Source of the DNA: Lingula anatina
Lineage: Eukaryota; Brachiopoda; Lingulata; Lingulida; Lingulidae
Reading direction: 5' to 3'
Assembly (NCBI RefSeq): GCF_001039355.2
Contig: NW_019776135.1
Location: 665,141 to 729,140, forward strand
DNA: 64,000 bases
The position numbers and the translations under genes were made by a program. Under the pieces are notes generated by a model. It was not told the origin of the DNA, made no database searches, and saw only the letters and a program-made list of their open reading frames with translations. This document shows, in pieces, positions 34,897 to 46,000 of the stretch. The stretch's first letter is position 1; the number at the start of each line of letters is the position of its first letter.

Positions 34897-35385
34897 ATCA
34901 GAAGATGAATAACAAAAGCGCAAAAAGACGTGCATTAAAACCCTTTAACGATATTATTTAGTGCAATAAATGGTTTAAAAAATCACTTATCATGACGTAC
35001 AGTGAACAGCGGCCAACGGCTTGTCACACCTAGCACATTTCCAGCAATTTTGTGGTACACGTCACAACCATGTTGAGACAGATGCCAAATCAAAACCGCG
35101 GATGAAAAGATGTTTTTAGCAGTTGTCAACTTCAAAAATAAATTTTATAATTATTCAGAATAACATTGTAATAGGACCAGAAGATGAGGAACAGCAAAAA
35201 GTGCAATTCGCGAGCACTTAAACCCTTTCGCAATACTTAAAATAATTTAGACGGTTAAAAGTGCATGTAGAGTGATTATCATTTTGCAAGCCACCGGCTT
35301 GCCAGGCCGAGCACATTTCCACTAATTCTTTGGTAAAACTCACAATATTTTTGAGACGGGACAAGCGCCAAAATGTGACCGCCCC
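34897..35385. repeat. Diverged tandem duplication, unit about 278 bp
   Basis: GATCAGAAGATGAATAACA (34897) and GACCAGAAGATGAGGAACA (35175) open two related units. Both continue with AAACCCTTT, then GGCTTG, then AGCACATTTCC and TTGAGAC in the same order. Confidence 0.7.
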
Positions 35386-36208
35386 CTGAATTACACAGTT
35401 AGATAAAGAGGTGGATATTGTTTATGAATGGGTAGTAATAAGTCACAGGTCATTGTGAATAGACGTGGACGTGCGTAAATACAGTGGTGTATGGCAATGT
35501 GAATTCCGTTGAGTGGAATTTTTAGTCCAGTATTTTAGAAATGTTCAGGTTGAACAAGATGTGCAAATAGGAAAATAACCAACAGGCTTGTTAAGCAATA
35601 TTAATGGAGTCGCCTGCATGTGCACGCAGTTTAGTAATGGCTGTTATGTTATTGCTTTATTTTAATTGCCTTCGTGTTTCTCTGTAGCTTAATTTTCCAC
35701 CTGGCTTAATGTCACAACTTCAACTATAAACCAGACGAAGACCTGTGAATAAAAGGTTTGGATTTGGTAATGAAGCTGCTGTGTTGTGTTGCTTTTCTCT
35801 CCGGGGATATGTGAAGCCGGGAGCCGGACCTAGATCTTCTTATATCATCCCAGCAGAGCCCCTAGAGTAAAATTATCACGCAAAAGGAATCCCGCCGTAC
35901 AGCCAAGTGCCCAGTAGGGGGCCTACAAAATGAGCAAGTTTTTAGGAATGAGATTCCAAGACAAACTATGCCTAGTAGTAAATATATATATATCGTATAA
36001 ATATAGACTGAACCTCGGGGTACTGGTAATACGCTAAGATATCATTTCCCAAGAAAAAATACCTGCGATAAATGAAAGTTCATTTCTCTTATTAAATGAT
36101 ATAAAATAGTAATTAATTGTTCTATAACGGGTTATCATGTGAAGTATGGTGTGTTAAAACCTTGTATATGTTAATTATTAGGTAAGAGATCATGTAAATT
36201 TCATTGAA

Positions 36209-36211
<3 letters not shown>

Positions 36212-36291
<80 letters not shown>
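36212..36291. repeat. (AT)n microsatellite
   Basis: About 40 uninterrupted AT units. Confidence 0.97.
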
Positions 36292-36293
<2 letters not shown>

Positions 36294-36693
36294 GTGCTTA
36301 ATAGCTGTAATTGCATTATTTTTCATTAAATGTAAATTTTGATAGGACAAGGTATACATCACGAACACATTAAAAGTCAGTAAAATCAGAGGGTTAAAAT
36401 GTATGAGGGGGATTCATAAAGATATCGACTGCTTGAAGGGGCTGGATGAGGTGTAATACATGTAAAACTGCTATAACTCCTGTATTGCTTTATTATAACT
36501 GTTAACTACCTTACGTGGAACTATTTACAACTACACCCTTCCATTACTTAAACCCAGCTGAGTTGCAAACTGGCGGCAAATGAACATGTTTAAGTTAAAA
36601 AAAATCCTTTCTAATTCAAAACAATGCTTCTTTAGTTTTCTTTCGGTTTTGTCTATTACACTGTCCTTCGCTTATGCTTAATTATCAGTGTGA

Positions 36694-36902
36694 TGATTGA
36701 CGTTTGTTTATAACTGTCAATCAAGCCGCACACGTTTTGGGGATTTGATTGACACCAGTCAATCAAAGGAGGTAAAAATTCGTTTGCGGGGTGGTTGTGA
36801 TTGACGTTTGATTATGTAACCGTCAAACAAAACTTCTGCACCTTAGAGCTTTGATTGACACCTATCAATTACAGAAGGTAAATGTCCCATTGTGATTGAC
36901 GC
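36694..36902. promoter_or_regulatory. Cluster of TGATTGAC motifs in a ~104-bp tandem repeat
   Basis: TGATTGAC or its reverse complement occurs at 36694, 36716-36723, 36746, 36758-36765, 36798, 36852 and 36893. One site (36714-36723) reads TGATTGACAG on the minus strand, the known PBX-MEIS/PREP composite site. Several are arranged as inverted pairs, for example TTTGATTGAC-ACCA-GTCAATCAAA. A ~104-bp unit repeats just over twice. Enhancer function is inference. Confidence 0.5.
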
Positions 36903-38947
36903 TTGTTTACATGATATAAAATTTCGAACTTTACAATTTTTCTCGTATTTCTAATCTTGCATGGTAGATCAACGTCATTCAAACGTAGACAAGGTGAGAT
37001 GAAAACTTGGTTTTAACCTCTTTTTTTTCTAAACAGCTCTCCGGAAGTTTATCGTGAGCGCCTGTCTTTTCTATATTTAAACAAACACATCTGTGATGAT
37101 GGAAAATAGGAAAGAGTCCATTTTAATTACCGTGGTAAAATGAAAGTATGTTTCACAAGCCACTAATACTTCGTCTTCGCAAGTGCCATATGCCATACAG
37201 ATCTAACGGCGTAGGCGATCTTGGACTTTAAATGAACATATTAAGCTATGTAAGCCGCACACCCCGGTAGGAAAAGGAACGTGAAGAAGAGTTTCCTTTC
37301 CTTCCCCCAGTCAAATTTATACTTTACATCTATAGTTCAAAATTGGCCCTAGTGTATATGTTTCATAAAATTGCAAATATTATCAAGATCTTACAACACT
37401 TTCATTTATGCAGTTTACCTGTTTATATTCTGTTACTTATTTCTGTCCCTAATGTTATCGTCTAGAGCTGTACATATTATTTACCTAGAAAACTGCACCC
37501 AAAAAATACCCAAGAAAATAATACCTGAACCTTCTCTAAAATATAAACTTTCAAATATGAATTATGATATAGTCTGTATAAGTTACCATGAAAACTGAAT
37601 CTATAAGTAGCTATAGCTGTAAGCCTTGCGAATGTGACTCTTAAGGAAGTTTTCGGTTTCAACAGTGGTGTGTGGGTATATCATATAGTGGTTTTATTTG
37701 TGTTGGTTGGGTTAAAAAGGGTCAGTATACACTGGTAGCAGACAGTGATTGAGAGCGTGCGGGGTGGTTAATATCAATTTGAAACATGGTTGGGCAGGGT
37801 GAGGCCTGGAAAGATCTAGGATAAGCGTTTTATGTTTATGCTGTCTTATTACTATTCAAGGAAACTTTAGACAGGGGGATACTTTGAATACTTGACATGT
37901 CATCTGGAAACCCGCGATGAACGGTATATAAAGTCCACTCCCGCCACATTATGGTTGTACCAGAATAGTATCAGTACAGATACTTCATATTGCTCACAGC
38001 TATTCAAGAAGCACAGAAGAAAGGCTAAATCAGAGAAAACACAATATCAACGTGTCCTGGATCTTCCAGAGTATGTAAAAAGAAATCATATAGGAAAAAA
38101 TAAAACATTATTGAACCGGACTCTTGGCTCTTGTTAATGAAATAATCGATGTTCGCACATAAAACCAAATGGTGCAATATAGCCAAAATAATTTTTGTGA
38201 GATTCCTGCTTGTTTTGCTCATTGGATATTGTTGTTCATGTCTTACATCAATAAAAAATTCGTTATAAACATCCCGGCATGCGTGTTCGTATTTAAGATA
38301 GAGGGAAGGGAAGGAGGACATGAAAACAGAGGAGTAGAAAATAGTTCGCATAGGCCTATATAATAGAAAAGGGCACTTGTGCACTCTTCGCTGTGGGGAG
38401 CTCGTGCTCATGCGTGGATTTTCTTGTTTTTGGAATTTAAGTTAAACCGTTTGGTTGATCTGCTGATCGCGTAGCGCTACTGCATCACGAAATCCCCACT
38501 CTTTGCCAGAGGCCGACCAGGTGAAGACTTGTTGACGTGCAAACATCTCCCAGCGAACATCCCCAAGTGAATTGCCAGAGGAATATCAAACGTAAAAGCT
38601 CTTTCTCAGGCCTTGGTGGATGGTACAAAATCCCCTGTAACACAAGTTCATTGGAAGGGGGGTGATCGGAAGGAAAATTTTTGCGGGGTGATCTTTTTAG
38701 TCTGCCCTCATGACATACAGGATCGGCCGGTGAATAAAACTCCATACGTTTTAAACTTGAAATCCAGTGCTGATGACGGTCTATTACCTCGTGGCTATGG
38801 CTGATATTCCATAAATCGTTAAGAAATCTTTGTTTTCATGTCCGTTTTTTTTTTTACGTAATACGACACTGCGCGGGAATGGCAGGCAGATACTGATAGT
38901 TGCAGTCTTAATTAAGTCCAACTCATGTTCTCGTATGTTTTAGAAGC

Positions 38948-38948
<1 letters not shown>

Positions 38949-38981
<33 letters not shown>

Positions 38982-39251
38982 NNNNNNNNNNNNNNNNNNN
39001 NNNNNNNNNNNNNNNNNNNNNNNNNNNNNNNNNNNNNNNNNNNNNNNNNNNNNNNNNNNNNNNNNNNNNNNNNNNNNNNNNNNNNNNNNNNNNNNNNNNN
39101 NNNNNNNNNNNNNNNNNNNNNNNNNNNNNNNNNNNNNNNNNNNNNNNNNNNNNNNNNNNNNNNNNNNNNNNNNNNNNNNNNNNNNNNNNNNNNNNNNNNN
39201 NNNNNNNNNNNNNNNNNNNNNNNNNNNNNNNNNNNNNNNNNNNNNNNNNNN
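38949..39251. other. Poly-T run and assembly gap
   Basis: A T run of about 33 bases (38949-38981) leads into 270 unresolved bases (38982-39251). Anything across this interval is unknown. Confidence 0.99.
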
Positions 39252-39969
39252 TTCGCGCCGTTAAACAGAATTCTCTCGCCATTCGAAGAATCTTTTACTG
39301 CCCTTTATATCCAATGGCGAATCGGGGGTGGGGATGGGGGCAAACAGAAACAAGTCATAGCTAACTGCAACTACAGACATATAGTTTAAACACCACTCTT
39401 TGGAGTAATTGTTGCAGTAAAATTGTTACCATAATACCATAGATTTAACCTGTGTGCAAAACGCACAGTAGAAACCCGAAGTGATATTCATTTGATTTCA
39501 TAGACCTTTACATCTTTAATGAGAGAAAAACATCTGAATCTTAAGGTCAAGTAAAAAAACAAACAAAATCGATATTTTTCAAAAGGAAGTTGTCTGAATA
39601 ACCGTGTGTGAAGTGATTTTGTTAAAGGTAGGCTCTTCATAATTAATTGTTCATGAACTAGTTCATACTGGGCGGATAAATTGTTATTCCTCTCGTTTTC
39701 ACGAAGGTTATAGCCTCGCGATCAAATGCACACTTGAATGCAAACCTGTTTATCTCGACCAAATGCACTGGAGACCTTGACACAATTAAAGAGGTCAAAG
39801 TCACCGATAAAAGCCTGGGAAGGAAAAAGTGTTTATATAAGATATATATACACAGTAGGCCTTATATATAGGACTATATATATATATGTTCTCCACAATG
39901 TTATCTTTTTATCAGTTTGACTGCATCTTGTGGTTAATGTAAATCAGATCGGCGACAAAAGCTGCAGCC

Positions 39970-41923
39970 ATGGACCAGCATCCAGTTAGGGAGCGCGTGC
40001 AGTGTCTGCCGATATGTGTGACAATGCATGACTATTTCGACAAAATGGCGAAGAAGTCCCCCGATCAAGACGCATGCGTTGTCTATCATTCTCAAGACGA
40101 CCGACAGTTTTTGACGTTCTCAGGTCTGCGTGATCGATCGTTAAATTTGGCCAAACACTTGATCAGTAAAGGGATTGGAAAAGGCGATATAATTGGTCTT
40201 CTGTCTACGAATTGCACAGAGTTCTTCGTTGCTTTTCTAGCCTTGTCTCGGATAGGAGCACCAATACTGCTCTTGCGATATGGCAGCACGGCTGCAGAGG
40301 TCTGCATGCTGTTGACCAAGAACAATAGCAGGGGATTGCTGGGCAGTGCGCACTGTGAAAAGGACGTCACCATAGTTAACACTATTAAGACCCTCATGGT
40401 AGATGAAAGGAAGAATACGGCGGAGAAAAGACCATTTATGGTCATGGGAATGGGCCCTCGTGATAAAGAAGTGCACGTGTCCGGCAAGGCGAAAATATCT
40501 GACCACCTTAGCCAGGTAAACATCCCAGATGTGGGCCCCGATGACGACTGCGTAATATTCTTTACCTCTGGCAGTTCCGGGGAGCCCAAACCTATCCCAT
40601 GCAGTCATCGGACACTGATAGCAAGGACTCGTTCTTGGGGCGAATTCGCCTTTTCAGGGCCAGATACAGCGGGCACAAGATTCTTCAATGACCGCCCGTT
40701 GGCGTGGACCGGGGGATTCCACATGATACTTAATATGTGTGTATTTGGTGCATGCTCAGTCACTATGACAACCGACTTTGTCATGCATCGTGGTGCTATC
40801 GAGTTCGTTATGGCTATCTTAAATGAGGAGAAGTGTACGCACGCTTTTCTAATGAATTACCAACTCGTCGACTTAATGCACCGTGGAGACACGTGCCTCC
40901 CTCTTTGTTACCTTAAATACGTGGTGACAGTCGGACAAAAGACAGATCGCTTGGCAATAGAGCACGTGCTCGTGTCTTTTCCTGGCATTTCATTCTTGTA
41001 CCATTATGGTCTCAGTGAGAACGGCTTTGCCATGTACCAGCGTCATACCGACACAACGACATTACTCGACGAAGGTTTCAGCATCCACGATGGAATCGAG
41101 ATCAAGCTTATCGACTCAGGTGGCGAGACCGTGGAGACCGGTTCCCCTGGAGAGATATGCATTCGATCGCAAGCTCTATTTCGAGGTTACCTCGGCTGTC
41201 CCTCGGCAAACGAAAGAACGTTCCTACCTGGTGGCTGGTTCCGCACCGGAGACATAGCCCTTAGTAGGACAGACGGCAAGGTTGTATTGTTAGGGCGTTC
41301 AGACGACATGATCAAAAGGGCGCCCGCACGAAAACGAAGTAGATACTCCAGCGCAGTAGACTACTGCAATCATACTGCAAACATGCTTCAAATCTGCTTC
41401 GATGTGGGAGCTAATTAGCATATTTGAAACATGCTTCTATCATGCTGCTAATCTACTGCATTTATGCTCCTCCTCTGTACAACCCTATGTAATTTTTGAA
41501 GTAGAATTGCAGTAGGCTATACTGCATTTCTACTGCAAATATGCTCCACACCACTACTGCGTTAATGCTTCTTTGCTACTTCGATACTACTGCATTTTCT
41601 TGCGGGCGGGAGTGAAAGTGTTTCCTATGGAAGTAGAAAAAGTTCTGCGTCAACATCCGTGCATCAAAGAGGTAGTGGTGGTTGGGGTACCTGATGAGCG
41701 TCTGTTTGAAGATCTCTGTGCGTGTGTTATACCACGTGACTCCAATTTATTTGACGTCAGCAGTTTCAGTCACTGGTGTCAGGAGCGGTTTTCCATCGGA
41801 CCAGACGGTCGGTCTTTGGCGCCAAGCTATACCCTCGGGTTTGACGAGTATCCACGGACAGACAACGGTAAAACAAGTAGAAAGAGATTGAAAGAAATTG
41901 CAACATTACGCCTTCAGAAATGA
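39970..41923 (+). CDS. Acyl-CoA synthetase family member, ACSF2-like (paralogue 3), interrupted by a MITE
   Basis: A third AMP-forming acyl-CoA synthetase. Its first part (39970-41320) carries FFTSGSSGEPKP, YGLSENG, WFRTGD and GRSDDMIKR. The C-terminal part (about 41608-41923) resumes with VKVFPMEVEKVLRQHP and ends PRTDNGKTSRKRL...RLQK, with the catalytic Lys. Between them is a 286-bp inverted-repeat element that brings frameshift and stop (TAG at 41416-41418). If GT at 41339 and AG at 41611-41612 are used as splice sites, the frame is restored with four extra residues and a 559-residue protein. Otherwise the gene is broken. The ATG follows GCTGCAG by two bases, again suggesting a 5'-UTR intron. 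It is more diverged from paralogues 1 and 2 than they are from each other. Confidence 0.85.
41322..41607. mobile_element. MITE-like element inserted in synthetase 3 coding sequence
   Basis: GCCCGCACGAAAA at the left end matches the reverse complement of TTTTCTTGCGGGC at the right end with one mismatch; similarity continues through an AGTAG shared by both arms. The interior is rich in TACTGCA words. Removing exactly this interval rejoins AAA AGG GCG GGA GTG, restoring the family motif IKRAxVKVFP, so the insertion point is precise. The target duplication is ambiguous because the site is GGGC-rich. Confidence 0.85.
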
Positions 41924-42354
41924 GCAATTGGAAGAGGGGTGATGTAAGAGCAAGGCTATCTTAAATGGAGCTCCCTCTCTCTCTTCTTTATATCGGCTAA
42001 CGTTGCTTGGATGACCTCACAAGTAGCTGATTACCACAAGTCAGGTGTACGCGTATTATGTCGAAAGCTAGGCAATAATAGTGATTCTTTTATCTGCAAC
42101 TTGTCATATTGTAAATTTTATAGTTACTTTCACAGCATTATGGAAGTCATTCTGGCTATGTTATTTCAGCCGAGCTAAAACGAATGCCAAACAAATAGTG
42201 GAATGTATTTCCAAAGCTTTTGGCTAAAAGAACAATTCTGTACATGTTTAAAAACACAAACACTTGGATGTAAACGATTTATTTTCAATAGCATCACCTC
42301 TTTCCAAGTTTTATATCACTTAAAACGATAATTTGTTATCTAGGTTGGGCCTAA

Positions 42355-42360
42355 TAATAA
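42355..42360 (+). terminator. Candidate polyadenylation signal, synthetase 3
   Basis: AATAAA about 430 bp after the synthetase 3 stop codon. Confidence 0.35.
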
Positions 42361-42865
42361 ATATTGCAATTTAATTACGAAAATGCAATCGGAGTCAGTG
42401 ATCGGCACAAGGTTTAATGCTTGACATCTCTTTAGCAGTATGTTGAAAGTAATTATATTCGTTGGTTTTTACTATCTGTTATTTTCCTGCGATATCAAAA
42501 TAAGAACGAGTAATCGTCAACTCTTTATCAACTACAGTGCGAAATAGCGAGATAAGAGCTACAACAAATCAATTCGCGCTGCTATACATGTAAACTATTA
42601 CTATGTCTGCAGCCTGAAAGACACACGTGCAGAATGTTAGCTGTTGTCAGTCAATCCATATTACCTGTGATACGAAAAATAAATAACACATTTACTGGCG
42701 ACTGAACAATTCTGCTTTACATAAGTATTCAAACACTTGGTATGTAATATGAATAACAAAATACCTGACAAATACAAGGTTAAAGATCGTATTGAGCGAA
42801 AATGCCTTCGTCGCAATTTAACTTTGTGTTTTATGCAATGATTGTGAGGGAGCATTGAATTTTTT

Positions 42866-42912
42866 TAGTTATTTTTTATTTTATTTTATTTTATTTATTT
42901 ATTTATTGTTTA
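42866..42912 (-). terminator. AATAAA-rich tract downstream of the receptor gene
   Basis: The plus-strand run TTTTATTTTATTTATTTATT reads as several overlapping AATAAA signals on the minus strand, 100-150 bp after the receptor stop codon at 43017. Confidence 0.5.
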
Positions 42913-43016
42913 AAAGATAAACAGTGTTGCATGTCTTTCGAAAATAAGCACTACATGTATCTAAAAAATAAGGCAAAAATACAGCATAATACGGTGCCTT
43001 TAGAGCTACGATGTAC

Positions 43017-46000
43017 CTAGAGCCGTGCGGTCTCTAGCATAGTCTCGTGAGAAGTAAGGATGGAGAGACTTGCCAATGTTTCCAGACTATTTCCATTCTC
43101 ACCTGGCATGATAAACGACTTGTTGTTTTTGGCTCTTACTGGCACCAAAGATGATCGTTTCTTGCTTATTATAAGGCCATTACAACAACATTTTTTCAAT
43201 CTAATCATAAATGTAACATAAAGCAGGGGTAGCATGAGTGGTGAACAATGCTGTAGCAACACCAGAATATATAAATATGCAACGTCTGAGACTTCTATAT
43301 ACGGCAGCAGTCCCACCAGCAGATATTGAACGGAACAAAACGCGCTCATCAGACACGTGAACCCCAATATTTTTAGGTGCGAGGACGACCTAGATCTTCC
43401 TGCAGGGTGATGATATTTGCATGATATGTGGCAGAGAGTTGCAAGTGCTGCCAGGAAGGAGGTCAAAGATATACCAGCAAGCAACAAGTATAATCCGACA
43501 AAGTATTGGACATTGGACGCGGGGTGTACATCTGGTACGAAATATAGGCAAAGAGGTGTTTCAGATCTTGACAAAATCTTCATAGCCATCAGTACTGCAA
43601 AAGGAAGTGATAAAACGATGAATATTATTACCACAACGACAATCAGAAATGGACTAAGCTGAACCACGCGCCTGTTTTGAAGCACCAAACATGTTAAAAG
43701 ATGGTACGTCAAGAGGCAAACTAAAAAAACCTGCAGAGTGGCGAAAAGAAAGGAGCAAGTCCCTGCAACAATGCAGGCAGTGCTTTCAGGCCAACTGCCA
43801 ATGTGCAGAATGAAATCGGTGTACATGTAAATTTCCGCTGAAGCTAAAATCATCAAATAAATAACCACCATCAGGCCGTTCACAGACAAAGTCCTTATCA
43901 GCATGATCAGTACTTCTGACAGGCATGTGGTCTCGTTCGTAACTGTAACAAACACATACAGATTGCTTAGGATCATAAGGACACTGGCCGCCCACGAAAG
44001 GTAGACCAATGGCTTGGAGGGGATCACGTGTTCACATGAACTTGCACGGCTCTTCATGGGCACACACCTTGCAATACCCACTCTGGCGGCAAGACAGCAT
44101 ACCTTGAGTGAATCAGAAGATATAAAAACTACAGAGGACAGGGATTCAAAAGCAGACTCTGTCAATAACTGATGAAAAGGGTTACCCTCGAGGCGCAAGG
44201 TTTGCAAGTTATTCAACCCCCTGAGCGTCCCAGATTCTAACGCAGACATGTTAGTCCTGACCAATAGAAGATGTTCAAGACTCGTTAAGCCAACAAACGC
44301 CTCACTTTCTATTCTGGAAACGGCAATGTTGCTAAAGTCTAACTTTCGTAGCCTATGTAGTCCTTCAAATGCTCTAGGCATCACAACAGTGATAAAGTTA
44401 CCCTGTAAATGAAGTTCTAACAGGTTTCTCAGGCCAAAGAAAGACCTAGTTGAAATCATTGTAATATTATTATAGGAAATATTCAGGTGAAGAAGGTTGG
44501 CCAAATTTGCAAATAACTCTTTAGGCAATTTCTGCAAATTGTTAAAAGATATATCTAGCTTGACAAGCATTTTGAACCTTGAGAACGTTTTCTTGTTCAA
44601 CTGCAAATTATTATGAGCTATAAACAGACCCCTTACGTAATCAGACAGCGTAGGTAGGAGGGTCAGACTTTGATTGACACATTTCAGTATATGACCAGAG
44701 TACTGGCACTCATCTGGTAGCTCCACCTTTTTCAGGGAGCACGAAATCTCGTCGTCGGCGTGTAGTGGACAGTCTATCTTCCCGTCACACTCCTCAACCA
44801 AATCTATGCAATATGGCATGCTCTTACATTTCAGGGATCCGGGACACGTGTAGTTTGAGCAGAACTTCTCGTCTTGTCCTCCGGGGCAGTCATTTACCCC
44901 ATTGCAGACTTTTCTACGTGGAATACAATAGGAATCGGGGCACTTGAGTAAGTCCCTCCTAGAACAAGTGGCCTTTTCACACGATTTGAGATGGGTTCCT
45001 ATCCGAGATGATGCTAGAATTCCATATTCGTTATGGTCAAATACGCAGATGTCCTCGTTGTTTAAGTTCCAATTGGAGACATTGCGGTACGGTGTAAAAG
45101 AGACGCTTTCAGCTTCGTCTTCCTGTAAAAGTCCTGGGCAATCTGGGACTTTATCCCGTTGGTTTGAAACTGGTATTAAATCTCCAGAAAAACACTGAAA
45201 CGAATGTAATGTCGTAAGCCCCACAGAGCAATCCTGTTCATCAGAGCCGTCCAGACAGTGCTTAATTAAATCACACCTATGGTCCATTGGGATACATTGA
45301 CCATTCTGACATCTGTATTCATCAGGGGAGCACAAGGAGAAAACACAATGAACTTCATCAGACCCTTCCTTACAGTGTGGGAAGAAGTCACAGTAATGGG
45401 AGAGCGGGATGCATTTTTCCTCTTCCTCGCACTTGAACGAACTTTCCCCACACAAATCACATTGTGCCTCGTCACTGCCATCAAAACAGTCGACATCCCC
45501 GTCACACCGCTGGTCGTTAGAGAGGCAAGTCCCGTCGTCGCACGTGAAATGGAACGCGCGACATGCTGGAGATGTATTTTCTTTTATTACCTCCGAAGTG
45601 TTGCACACAACCCACAAGACACCAAATGGAGACAGGTTTATTTGTCCACGTTTAAGGGTAGAGTAAGTCCACCTTTGAATAAATCTATCCTTTCGTATTT
45701 GAAAAATGTTTTTCTTTGAATTTTTTTCCATTTCTGAGACAAGGATGATATCGCCTGATGCAATGTTCGTCAATTCAGCGTGGATTGTAAGGAGAGTCAT
45801 GTCGCGTTCAAGGACCGTTGTCAATGTGGAATTTTTCGTTAGACATGCATCTTCCATTGCTTGCTGGACATCATTCAGTAAGAAACTACAATTGTTTGGT
45901 TTACAATGGGTCAACTGGTCTCCAGAATTTGGAAACAATACATTGAAATGAAGACAGGAGTTGCCCAGTGGAAATGTTCCACTAGGACAGTATGGCGGTG

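Larger units (their letters stand above)
35400..38948. other. Intergenic DNA upstream of the third synthetase
   Basis: Outside the AT microsatellite and the TGATTGAC cluster I see no coding signal. Short frames such as 37892-38137 lack codon or motif support. Confidence 0.55.

Noticed and set aside
38925-39389. Frames crossing the run of Ns
   Set aside because: Translation through unresolved bases and a poly-T run is meaningless.
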